Virus record (IMG/VR): IMGVR_UViG_3300009135_000008
Span: 1 to 37,441 of that record
Origin: a virus
DNA length: 37,441 nt
Strand: one strand, 5' to 3'
Of this stretch, positions 24,110-30,185 are shown piece by piece. Numbering within the stretch: position 1 is the stretch's first letter; each line of letters opens with the position of its first letter. The notes beneath the pieces were generated by a model. The model was not told the origin of the DNA and did no database searches. It saw only the letters and a list, made by a program, of their open reading frames with translations. Both the position numbers and the translations under genes were made by a program.

Positions 24110-24311
24110 TCTTTCCCCCGCTAATATCTTCTGTCTGCAACGTATCATTAACGGCTTTGCCGACTCGGTCGGCCGTTTCTTCATTGGCGCCATATATCAT
24201 AGTGAGAGCCGCTGCGAGAAAATAAGCAATGACCTCGTCATAAGCGATACCAGAATCCAGCATTTTCTCAGCCGCCTCTCTAAGAAGATCTCTTGCCGCC
24301 TTACTATTCAT
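24090..24311 (-). CDS. Hypothetical helical protein
   Basis: A 73-residue protein, helical throughout (NSKAARDLLREAAEKMLDSGIAYDEVIAYFLAAALTMIYG), with a hydrophobic Ala-rich stretch at about 28-42 and a basic end. AAGGAGGGGGAAT precedes the ATG. No known family. Confidence 0.5.
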   Translation of the reverse strand: MNSKAARDLLREAAEKMLDSGIAYDEVIAYFLAAALTMIYGANEETADRVGKAVNDTLQTEDISGGKNEPRKR

Positions 24312-24468
24312 ATTCCCCCTCCTTCACTAATATATCGTAGATCCCACTTTGTATCCGCTTTCTCCGCTCAGGAGTAACCTGCTGGCCTCCTCTTCTGAGA
24401 AACTTTGCCCATAGAAATGACATTCTTGTGGCCTTCCACTCGTTCCCTAAGCTGGAGATTATTTGCAT
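24304..24468 (-). CDS. Small basic hypothetical protein
   Basis: 54 residues if the ATG at 24468-24466 is used (GGTGGAG about 11 bases upstream, overlapping the end of the previous gene). An internal ATG at 24423-24421 would give 39 residues. The reading overlaps the next gene's start (ATGAATAG). The sequence is basic in the middle (WAKFLRRGGQQVTPERRKRIQ) and acidic at the end. The gene is plausible but short. Confidence 0.4.
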   Translation of the reverse strand: MQIISSLGNEWKATRMSFLWAKFLRRGGQQVTPERRKRIQSGIYDILVKEGEYE

Positions 24469-24665
24469 TTTTTTTGTAATTCTCCACCGCTAACATGGCC
24501 CAAGCAAAACTGAGGCCTTGCTGACACAAAATCATCTTGTACAGTGAACGGTATTCCCATAAGCGTACGGCGACGAACGCAACCCTTAAACAAGAGTCCG
24601 CGACCTATTGTTTGGCCGCGCTTCTTAGCTAACTTCCTTTTGCGCTGTTTTTGATCATACCTCAC
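24459..24665 (-). CDS. Basic protein sharing an N-terminal module with a neighbour
   Basis: A 68-residue protein starting MRYDQKQRKRKLAKKRGQTIGRGLLFKGCV, nearly the same as the start of the gene at 25022-25414, but with an unrelated, possibly truncated, C-terminus. A TGAGG site precedes the ATG. The N-terminal 30 residues look like a basic nucleic-acid-binding or docking tag. The function is unknown. Confidence 0.45.
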   Translation of the reverse strand: MRYDQKQRKRKLAKKRGQTIGRGLLFKGCVRRRTLMGIPFTVQDDFVSARPQFCLGHVSGGELQKKCK

Positions 24666-24803
24666 ATCCTTCCCCTCTTCATTAAATAGTTATCCACAAT
24701 TTCCAGGAAAAACCGAGTATATAACCCCGTGATATTCGGCATTTTCAGCTCTAAGTTATTGATATCTCCGGGTTGGTTAATATTTAACCAACCCTTAAAC
24801 AAG

Positions 24804-25025
24804 CTATATTTCGGCCGCATTCTTTAACCAACGTGCTTCTGCGCTAGATCGGCACGGTCTTCCATGATGGATTCTGTCCAATAAATGTAATTTTTTAGCT
24901 AATTTTGATAGATGAACCGACTTGGTCACCTGTCTTATTCTGCCATTTATGAATATACCACCCTTTTTTCTAGATCGCTCCCCTATCCGTTCAAGATATT
25001 TATTGCGTATTTTTTCATAGGTCAT
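24804..25025 (-). CDS. Small basic hypothetical protein
   Basis: A 73-residue protein beginning MTYEKIRNKYLERIGERSRKKGG, with IHHGRPCRSSAEARWLKNA at the end. The N-terminus may be distantly similar to the MRYDQ-type neighbours. The ATG overlaps the previous stop (ATGA). No domain is recognised. Confidence 0.45.
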   Translation of the reverse strand: MTYEKIRNKYLERIGERSRKKGGIFINGRIRQVTKSVHLSKLAKKLHLLDRIHHGRPCRSSAEARWLKNAAEI

Positions 25026-25414
25026 GAGACTCTTCTAACCATTTTTTCGTGCATTTTCTCAGCTTTTTCCCAGGTAGAGCATCTGTCCATTTCTTGATCA
25101 GGCCCACCAAACACCATTGTTTCAAACAATATTGGTGGGCCTCCGTCTGAAAAAGAATGATCTATGCCTAGAAAGACTGTCGATACTTCAACATCCCCCT
25201 CCTCAAGGAAGCTTTTCTTAACGACTCTATCGGCGTTTTGAAACCATTCACCCCACTTGTAGATATCTCGCTCTAGAACGGCTGTATGGCCGTCTAGTAC
25301 GTACATGAACCCCTTAACAAGATAGACACACCTCTTAACAAATCCCTTTCTGCCTAACTTCTGGCCACGCTTCTTGATTACCTTTCTTCTTCGTTGGATC
25401 TGGTCGTATCTCAT
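25022..25414 (-). CDS. Hypothetical phage protein with a WF..AD..V(K)K(S)/STVFLGIDHSF motif
   Basis: A 130-residue protein. After a basic N-terminal module (1-30), residues about 50-120 read KWGEWFQNADRVVKKSFLEEGDVEVSTVFLGIDHSF...PILFETMVFGG...CSTWEKAEKMHEKMV. I have seen this pattern repeatedly in small phage proteins of unknown function. AAAGGGG precedes the ATG. It is predicted alpha/beta and soluble. The relation to the 24459-24665 gene is in the N-terminal module only. Confidence 0.6.
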   Translation of the reverse strand: MRYDQIQRRRKVIKKRGQKLGRKGFVKRCVYLVKGFMYVLDGHTAVLERDIYKWGEWFQNADRVVKKSFLEEGDVEVSTVFLGIDHSFSDGGPPILFETMVFGGPDQEMDRCSTWEKAEKMHEKMVRRVS

Positions 25415-25482
25415 CTCAGCCCCTTTCTGGAATTGACAAGAATCACAGTATAAGGGCTAATCGTGAATTTTTTGTAATTTTT

Positions 25483-25689
25483 TTATAAGTCATGCGCGCC
25501 CCTCAGATCATCAGGCTCGGATGTCTGGCGGTGCGACCAGTACACTAACTCGCCGACAGTAAGCGACATCACCCGCCTTACTGGAGGTTCAGGGCGGCTG
25601 GCGTAGTAATGCTCAAAGTAGTCCGCTAACAGCTCGTCTAAGGCTTTATGTAGCTCGATGTGTCTCTGTTTATGCTCTTCAGGTGTCAT
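25483..25689 (-). CDS. Small conserved phage protein, MTPEEHKQRH type
   Basis: A 68-residue protein starting MTPEEHKQRHIELHKALDELLADYFEH with later VGELVYWSHRQTSEP. Short proteins with this E/H-rich helix and a terminal WSH.QT...P motif are common in phages and have no known function. No Shine-Dalgarno lies before the ATG, and a promoter -10 box ends 7 bases upstream, so the message may be leaderless. Confidence 0.6.
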   Translation of the reverse strand: MTPEEHKQRHIELHKALDELLADYFEHYYASRPEPPVRRVMSLTVGELVYWSHRQTSEPDDLRGAHDL

Positions 25690-25695
25690 GCGCCA

Positions 25696-25724
25696 AGTAT
25701 AACGGATCTAGGCTGGAATCTTAA
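25696..25724 (-). promoter_or_regulatory. Putative sigma70 promoter for the leftward small-gene run
   Basis: On the minus strand TTAAGA (25724-25719), a 17-base spacer and TATACT (25701-25696). The -10 box is only 6 bases before the ATG at 25689, implying a start of transcription at or near the start codon. Confidence 0.45.
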
Positions 25725-26158
25725 CCTTAACATTCACTCTTTTATTGTGTGGATTAGTGTTTTCGGGGTATTTTGGGGAGAGAGGGGGACTCCTGCCCCA
25801 TTCCGACGGCGGGTGGGGGTCTGCCAGGTGCCGATTACCCTTTACCCTTACCATATCATTTGTTTATCTAGTTCGTAGCTTAGATAGGCTCTCATTGTCT
25901 CTCATGTCATAGCTACTCACTCATCCTATCACCTGTCTGTCTGTGTGTGTGCCTCTCGTGTGCCCCGGATTCATGGTGCCATGGTAACTCATTGATATGT
26001 AACACCTTAATGCGTTATCACACTGCCTTATACAGGCGGTTGCTGGTATAACCTTGTTGTTATACTGTCATTGTGTAGCGATATGAGCGCGGGGCTTGTG
26101 TTATTGCTTGCAAAACAGAAATGCATCAACACAACTCAACCACGCCACAATTGCTCTA
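25725..26158. other. Intergenic region with inverted repeats, no gene seen
   Basis: About 430 bases without a convincing reading frame. It holds a G/C-rich patch (about 25776-25833), a GT-rich tract (about 25933-25965), the palindrome CATGG-TG-CCATG (25972-25983), and a 20-base inverted repeat at 26046-26065. It could hold operators, an origin or a packaging site; none can be named from sequence. Confidence 0.5.
26046..26065. promoter_or_regulatory. Operator-like inverted repeat
   Basis: GTATAAC, 6-base spacer, GTTATAC: a perfect 7-bp inverted repeat, size typical of phage repressor sites. The TATACT at 26061-26066 within it could be a rightward -10 box, although its -35 is poor. Confidence 0.45.
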
Positions 26159-26431
26159 CTAGCCCTCTCTAAGCTGTGAGACTGTTAATACCCTATGCTT
26201 CCGCACCACGCCTGCTCTGTGTTCAAGCTCGAACTGTGTGAACTTGAGCGTTTGCTGTGTATTAGGCCAGCTTGCTTTGATGATATCCAAGGATACATCG
26301 GCCCTATGCGCGAGACATCGTTGCGCGAAGTAGATTGGATCGCCGTCCTTGTGCAATACAGAATACCCACATGCTGTATACACGGTGTGATTGTCATGTC
26401 CTGGCATTGCTTTGATGCTGATCTTGATCAT
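26159..26431 (-). CDS. Hypothetical protein, divergent from the rightward accessory block
   Basis: A 90-residue protein (MIKISIKAMPGHDNHTVYTACGYSVLHKDGDPIYFAQRCLAHRADVSLDIIKASW...) with a beta-rich N-terminus and a Lys/Arg-rich end. It reads cleanly with ordinary codons. A weak GAGAGTGG site lies about 8 bases before the ATG. The opposite-strand reading over the same bases is Cys/Leu-rich and less natural. It may be a control gene for the divergent block. Family unknown. Confidence 0.45.
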   Translation of the reverse strand: MIKISIKAMPGHDNHTVYTACGYSVLHKDGDPIYFAQRCLAHRADVSLDIIKASWPNTQQTLKFTQFELEHRAGVVRKHRVLTVSQLREG

Positions 26432-26544
26432 TCTTTAACCACTCTCACATTGTCCATTTATATATTGTGTGTACTTGTGCTTTGCCGCGTATAAATAGAA
26501 TAGAACTTATTCGTACTTATCTGTAATTATCTGTCATGTATTGC

Positions 26545-26573
26545 TTGACGTGCCCGTATCTGGGTACTAGTAT
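26545..26573 (+). promoter_or_regulatory. Sigma70 promoter with overlapping inverted repeat
   Basis: TTGACG (26545-26550), 17-base spacer, TAGTAT (26568-26573), followed 36 bases later by the first accessory ATG. The spacer contains GTGCCC-GTATCT-GGGTAC, an inverted repeat (5 of 6 pairs), placed where a repressor would block RNA polymerase. Confidence 0.6.
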
Positions 26574-26608
26574 GTAGTCATAGTCAATCACAACACGGAG
26601 TAAATGAA

Positions 26609-26854
26609 ATGAAAGAAGGGTTGGACAACTACTGTGTTAAGCATCCGCGCAATTTTCGCGCAAAGCCTAGGTACATCAAAAGGTCAACAGTGGATCGCGA
26701 GATTGTTACGCGTAATGAATTGTTTGATCAATGGGCGTGGACGTTTAATCAGTCTATTAATATTGATGAATTGCTCACGCACGCCATAGCGCTGGGTTAC
26801 GTCTCTCAGTTGATGCCGGGCGCTAACATGTTTTTAATTAATCCAGATTACTAA
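26609..26854 (+). CDS. Accessory protein, first gene of the rightward block
   Basis: An 81-residue, basic protein with LTHAIALGYVSQLMPGANMFLINPDY at the end. The ribosome site is ACGGAG with 8 bases to the ATG, a pattern repeated before other genes in this block. It has no Cys motif or membrane segment. Family not recognised. Confidence 0.6.
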   Translation: MKEGLDNYCVKHPRNFRAKPRYIKRSTVDREIVTRNELFDQWAWTFNQSINIDELLTHAIALGYVSQLMPGANMFLINPDY

Positions 26855-26871
26855 ACACGGAGTAAATGATT

Positions 26872-27072
26872 ATGGGAAAGCTTAAAAACAAATGCCCTGC
26901 AAGCGGTGATTCAATCCATGGGGGCTATTGGGGGACTGCAAACCGTGTAACAGTTAATGAAGATGGTAAAACTATTTGTCCGATGTGCCGTAAACCTGTA
27001 AGAACTAGAAACCACCCATGGTCTGGTTGTGATATTCAGCAAATACCGCCGCACAACATATTAATAAGCTAA
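26872..27072 (+). CDS. Small zinc-ribbon accessory protein
   Basis: 66 residues from the ATG at 26872 (the same ACGGAG spacing as the previous gene favours this over the ATG 6 bases earlier). It has one CPMCRKP knuckle near residue 41 plus Cys at about 8 and 57, so a zinc site is possible. The function is unknown. Confidence 0.55.
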   Translation: MGKLKNKCPASGDSIHGGYWGTANRVTVNEDGKTICPMCRKPVRTRNHPWSGCDIQQIPPHNILIS

Positions 27073-27113
27073 TCAATGTATGCCCATCGTTGGTGGGTAT
27101 ATGTGGACTAACT
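27072..27113 (+). repeat. Leader hairpin repeat, copy 1
   Basis: Contains GCCCATC-GTT-GGTGGGT (27082-27098), a 7-bp stem with wobble pairs, followed by the conserved TATATGTGGACTAACT. It lies 34 bases before an ATG. It repeats at 27590-27633 with a different loop, so the stem and flank, not the loop, are conserved. Confidence 0.75.
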
Positions 27114-27131
27114 CAAACAGGAGTAACTGTT

Positions 27132-27392
27132 ATGCACACAATAAAGAAAACAGTTCGAACAGGTAACGGGCTCAAAGAACGCGTACATATTAAGGGTTTC
27201 AGGTCTTCCGATGCTATGCATAAGTTCTTGAACAAGCAATCAGATAATAAATGGTCTGTCAACAGTGAGCCTGATTACTACGGCGGGTTCAAGCCTGAGC
27301 TTGCACAACTTAAACCGGGCAAATATGCCTATGCTGGCGGACAGTGGCACAATGTCAAAAGTCTTGATCCGTCCGTCCTTGCTCACATTTAA
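27132..27392 (+). CDS. Accessory protein
   Basis: 86 residues from the ATG at 27132 with AGGAG 9 bases upstream. An upstream extension would read through the repeated hairpin leader and is rejected. The protein is basic at the N-terminus (MHTIKKTVRTGNGLKERVHIKGFRSSDAMHKFLNKQSDN) and contains YAGGQWHNVKSLDPSVL at the end. Similar small phage proteins with KFLN/W..YAGG patterns exist, but none is characterised. Confidence 0.55.
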   Translation: MHTIKKTVRTGNGLKERVHIKGFRSSDAMHKFLNKQSDNKWSVNSEPDYYGGFKPELAQLKPGKYAYAGGQWHNVKSLDPSVLAHI

Positions 27393-27405
27393 GGAGCAAA
27401 TGATT

Positions 27406-27591
27406 ATGAAAACGGTTTTCGAAAATACTGATAATAGCGTTACGGTTGAGTTTGAAAGCGTCAATTGCTTTAGAGAAACTCAACACCTTCCTTCTGGGGA
27501 AGTGGTGTATAACGAATTAACCCCCTTTGAGGCTGCAAAAAAACAACAATATTTGCTTGATCAAGGGTTCTCTGTAAAAGAGGTTAGTTGA
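27406..27591 (+). CDS. Small acidic accessory protein
   Basis: 61 residues from the ATG at 27406 (AGGAG with 9 bases spacing). Beta-rich start (VFENTDNSVTVEFESVNCFRETQHL), then a helix (TPFEAAKKQQYLLDQG). Its stop lies at the edge of the second leader repeat. The function is unknown. Confidence 0.55.
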   Translation: MKTVFENTDNSVTVEFESVNCFRETQHLPSGEVVYNELTPFEAAKKQQYLLDQGFSVKEVS

Positions 27592-27633
27592 TCAATTTAT
27601 GCCCATCTTTATGGTGGGTATATGTGGATTAAC
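27590..27633 (+). repeat. Leader hairpin repeat, copy 2
   Basis: GCCCATC-TTTAT-GGTGGGT (27601-27619), followed by TATATGTGGATTAACT. The stem is the same as in copy 1 but the loop is 5 rather than 3 bases. It precedes the ATG at 27659 by about 26 bases. Confidence 0.75.
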
Positions 27634-27658
27634 TAATACAACATATAAGGATAACACA

Positions 27659-28030
27659 ATGAGCAAAGCAAGCGATTTAGACAAAGTAGTTAAAGCTTAC
27701 ATTATTGATAATATTGACAGTTCGGGCTATGAGGCATCACCGGAAACGGACGAGGAAAAAGTAAGGTTCTTATCCGACACATTCCACTCAGAGTATGGCT
27801 TTCGAATTCCGCAAATCGGAAAACAGAGGGCGCTAAAAGAATGGTTTTCTGGCCTTCCGTCCTCTTGTTCAATCGCCTTTTATAATCACGATATATTAAA
27901 GCTTGCTGAAAAATGGGGTTATCTGTCACCAGACGCTACCGAGTCGAAACAAGAAAAAATTATAAATAACTGGTTCAATCAGTTGGCAGCTAAAACGGAT
28001 CAGCTTTTCAACAAGCACGCAAAAGGATAG
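27659..28030 (+). CDS. Accessory protein, helical
   Basis: A 123-residue protein. AAGGA precedes the ATG at 27659. The sequence (DKVVKAYIIDNIDSSGYEASPETDEEKVRFLSDTFHSEYGFRIPQIGKQRALKEWFSGLPSSCSIAFYN) resembles short phage proteins with a conserved ALKEWFSGLPS.... segment. It has no Cys pairs. The role is unknown; a regulatory or anti-host function is possible only by context. Confidence 0.6.
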   Translation: MSKASDLDKVVKAYIIDNIDSSGYEASPETDEEKVRFLSDTFHSEYGFRIPQIGKQRALKEWFSGLPSSCSIAFYNHDILKLAEKWGYLSPDATESKQEKIINNWFNQLAAKTDQLFNKHAKG

Positions 28031-28034
28031 ACCA

Positions 28035-28313
28035 ATGGCAACACGTACAAAAAAACAGATAAACGATAAGGTTAAAGAGCTTAATAAAATGCTGGGCTTG
28101 CCTGATGAGGCTATGACCGGCACTAAACGCAATATCGGGCACATAAGCGCCGACTATTTAAAAAACTACGGCTACGCTTTAGAACAAGTGAGTGACGACC
28201 TTGGCGGCGTGTCACGTACTGTATTAGGCAAAGTTTGGTTTGGTCGCGTGCCAGCTAAAGTGATGCTTGCATATCTTAATGGTGTGTTAAACGGCATGAG
28301 GGCGAAACGATGA
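28035..28313 (+). CDS. Small accessory protein resembling a recurrent phage family
   Basis: A 92-residue protein: basic N-terminus, then a GYALEQVSDDLGGVSRTVLGKVWFGRVPAKVMLAYLNGVLNGM region (about 45-87). I have seen the same GGVS...R(V/M)P...L...L.G.L pattern in many phages near replication or control genes, function unknown. It overlaps the next gene by 4 bases. Confidence 0.6.
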   Translation: MATRTKKQINDKVKELNKMLGLPDEAMTGTKRNIGHISADYLKNYGYALEQVSDDLGGVSRTVLGKVWFGRVPAKVMLAYLNGVLNGMRAKR

Positions 28314-28579
28314 AAATTAAATCCGTCCATTACGCGTTTGTTTATTCTAAAGTTCAGCCGATCCTTGCCGACAATCCAGAATTGATTGAAATATATCAAC
28401 ATGGGCAGTTTCCACGCGCTGATAAGACAAAGGATTTACAACGCCGATTCTGTTTTGATTTGTTGTCGGCGGCTAATATATCGGCTTGGGTTAGTGACAA
28501 TCTATACAAGTATTTGAATGATGATCATATCTATACAGCTTTAAAAAAGATGCTTCCAACATTGGAACGTAAATTTTAA
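28310..28579 (+). CDS. Accessory protein
   Basis: An 89-residue helical protein starting at ATGA overlapping the previous stop. The sequence (KIKSVHYAFVYSKVQPILADNPELIEIYQHGQFPRADKTKDLQRRFCFDLLSA) follows a pattern common in small phage proteins of unknown function (F...P..D...D...RFR.D.L). No motif of known chemistry is present. Confidence 0.6.
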   Translation: MKIKSVHYAFVYSKVQPILADNPELIEIYQHGQFPRADKTKDLQRRFCFDLLSAANISAWVSDNLYKYLNDDHIYTALKKMLPTLERKF

Positions 28580-28581
28580 CC

Positions 28582-28791
28582 ATGACATGTCAGGCGATTA
28601 TTAATCACAGAAAATGTGGGGGGAAAATGAAGCAAGGCGTATACCTTGCTAATACTCTGTCTTATTCAAGCGCTCGGAAATTAAAGCGTCTTAAAGGGTT
28701 AAATATTCCAACAACAATAAATAGTGGTGGCCCCGGCAAGCTGTCTGCTTGTGTGAAGTGTGAGCGGTGCGGGCACAGTTTATACGTTTAA
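28582..28791 (+). CDS. Zinc-binding accessory protein
   Basis: A 69-residue protein with Cys at residues about 3 and 12 and CVKCERCGHSLYV near the end. A four-Cys zinc ribbon is likely. It is basic in the middle (SARKLKRLKGLN). The function is unknown. Confidence 0.5.
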   Translation: MTCQAIINHRKCGGKMKQGVYLANTLSYSSARKLKRLKGLNIPTTINSGGPGKLSACVKCERCGHSLYV

Positions 28792-28813
28792 ATCAAATAA
28801 AAGGACAATTATT

Positions 28814-29131
28814 ATGCATAAATTAACTAATGAGCTATCTGTTGTTGCCTGCAATGATTCTCTCTCTATCGGTCACACGATTAAAGATATTAGCGGTCAA
28901 TGGTTTGGGTATCCAGAGGCGACCATACCCGCAGGGACAGCGGTTGCAAAAACATCTGGTCTGCTTGCTTGCTCTGTAAAGCTTTACATCAGCGATTTAT
29001 CTTGGATACCTCGCCTGGGTAATGGGGAGAAACAATACGGGTTTATTCACGACGCGACGTTTTACGGGATTTATGTTTCTGTTGATGATGTCGCTATTGA
29101 TGAAACAAATTGCCAATTAAGGCTCGTTTAA
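28814..29131 (+). CDS. Accessory protein, beta-rich
   Basis: 105 residues from the ATG at 28814 with AAGGA 9 bases before; longer upstream readings overlap the previous gene. Composed of successive short strands (GHTIKDISGQWFGYPEATIPAGTAVAKTSGLLACSVKLYISDLSWIPR). No Cys pair. The family is not recognised. Confidence 0.55.
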   Translation: MHKLTNELSVVACNDSLSIGHTIKDISGQWFGYPEATIPAGTAVAKTSGLLACSVKLYISDLSWIPRLGNGEKQYGFIHDATFYGIYVSVDDVAIDETNCQLRLV

Positions 29132-29147
29132 TATTAAGGGTAATATT

Positions 29148-29363
29148 ATGATAATGGATACACCTTGTTATATGTGCGTGAATCATAGCCCTCTTCTGGG
29201 TAATGATTGTTCGCGCTGTCTCGACCCAGACCCCGGCATGACGGGTAACAAAATGGCTAAAAATAAAGGCTGGTTTAATTATCCAACCAGCTTTGACCCC
29301 GCTTGGCGTACAAAAGAATGCTGCAACTTTAAAATGAACCCACTCTTTAAACTAACGAAATAA
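29148..29363 (+). CDS. Cys-rich accessory protein
   Basis: A 71-residue protein with CYMC (about 6-9), CSRC (about 21-24) and a final CC pair (about 60). This is a likely zinc-binding fold with a Trp-rich middle. AAGGG with a 7-base spacer precedes the ATG. The family resembles short uncharacterised phage proteins with C..C....C..C....... W..CCNF. Confidence 0.6.
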   Translation: MIMDTPCYMCVNHSPLLGNDCSRCLDPDPGMTGNKMAKNKGWFNYPTSFDPAWRTKECCNFKMNPLFKLTK

Positions 29364-29372
29364 GGGAAAGAC

Positions 29373-29714
29373 ATGGAAACACTCGAAATTGGGATCAATG
29401 TATATAAGGGCTATATCGTTGAAATAGGGTTAACACCTAAGCAAAAACTTACACATATAAGCCTTTGCTTCAAACCTCCGCCTGAAAAGATATATTACTA
29501 TGAAACATTTGGCCCTGACGGCTCCGACGTTGATTCCTGCATATGCTGCCCAGAAAACGAATTAAACGAAATCGAGCAAGAAATATTAACCATGATAGAG
29601 TTTGACATCAAAGACAGCCCAAGGTTTATGGAAGAAAAAAGAAAAGAAAAAAGAAAAGAAGAATTAATGTATCAAGCCGATCATCTTCGGCAATTGGCCT
29701 TAAAATGTCGTTAA
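29373..29714 (+). CDS. Accessory protein, acidic then basic tail
   Basis: A 113-residue protein. The N-terminal half is beta-rich (METLEIGINVYKGYIVEIGLTPKQKLTHISLCFK). A CICC stretch follows near residue 57, and the end is a very Lys/Glu/Arg-rich helix (FMEEKRKEKRKEELMYQADHLRQLALKCR). It overlaps the next gene by 10 bases. Confidence 0.55.
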   Translation: METLEIGINVYKGYIVEIGLTPKQKLTHISLCFKPPPEKIYYYETFGPDGSDVDSCICCPENELNEIEQEILTMIEFDIKDSPRFMEEKRKEKRKEELMYQADHLRQLALKCR

Positions 29715-29971
29715 TACACGAATACATCAAGCTGTTTAATTCTAATCGTGAAGCTGTCGATCAACTCAATGAGACATTTAATACTAATGTCTCTGTTCAG
29801 AGGCTGTCAGAGTGGGCACGCAAGGATAGCGCCCGCCCTTTGCCCACTCGTATAGCCGAGCCGATGAGAGCGCTCATCCTACCCCTGATATTAGAAGATG
29901 AAGGCGTCAAAGTTTCGCCCGAAACACTAGCAAACATCATTGATAAATTATCATTGATAAATTATCAATAG
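29705..29971 (+). CDS. Putative small transcription regulator (Cro-like)
   Basis: An 88-residue protein. The region LNETFNTNVSVQRLSEWARKDSARPLPTRIAEPMRALILPLIL (about 21-66) matches the usual pattern of short phage helix-turn-helix proteins with QRLSEW.R.....P. near the recognition helix. It would bind DNA and may govern the rightward block. The coding region ends within a pair of AT-rich palindromes at 29938-29968. Confidence 0.5.
   Translation: MSLIHEYIKLFNSNREAVDQLNETFNTNVSVQRLSEWARKDSARPLPTRIAEPMRALILPLILEDEGVKVSPETLANIIDKLSLINYQ
29938..29968. repeat. Tandem AT-rich palindromes at the convergent junction
   Basis: A 14-base unit CATTGATAAATTAT is repeated in tandem (29938-29951, 29952-29965). 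TTGATAA-A-TTATCAA (29954-29968) is a perfect palindrome. It lies at the 3' end of the rightward block, next to the leftward tail gene's end, and could act as operator or bidirectional terminator. Confidence 0.7.
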
Positions 29972-29972
29972 A

Positions 29973-30185
29973 CTAACCTCTCCGCCGCCTCCTGACTAAC
30001 GATTTAATCTGTCTTTGGCGGCGGGTGCCTGTTCCGAACGTCGTCCATAAAATAACCGACTGACCCCATAATAAATGTTGTTTATCATGCTGATTAATAG
30101 TCCCTGGGCTTAGTGGTAGCCCAGATTCCCAGACTTGACACCAATCCATCATAGATAGTTTTTCTGTATCTGTATCTATAAGCAT
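29973..30185 (-). CDS. Small protein after the tail-fibre gene
   Basis: A 70-residue protein (MLIDTDTEKLSMMDWCQVWESGLPLSPGTINQHDKQHLLWGQSVILWTTFGTGTRRQRQIKSLVRRRRRG). Its start directly follows the fibre gene stop (TAAATG). It is Trp-rich with a basic Arg tail. It probably belongs to the tail module, perhaps as chaperone; that is inference. Confidence 0.5.
   Translation of the reverse strand: MLIDTDTEKLSMMDWCQVWESGLPLSPGTINQHDKQHLLWGQSVILWTTFGTGTRRQRQIKSLVRRRRRG

Noticed and set aside
26195-26494. A 99-codon plus-strand frame upstream of the accessory block
   Set aside because: It is the complement of the more natural 90-residue leftward gene, Cys/Leu-rich, and without a ribosome site.
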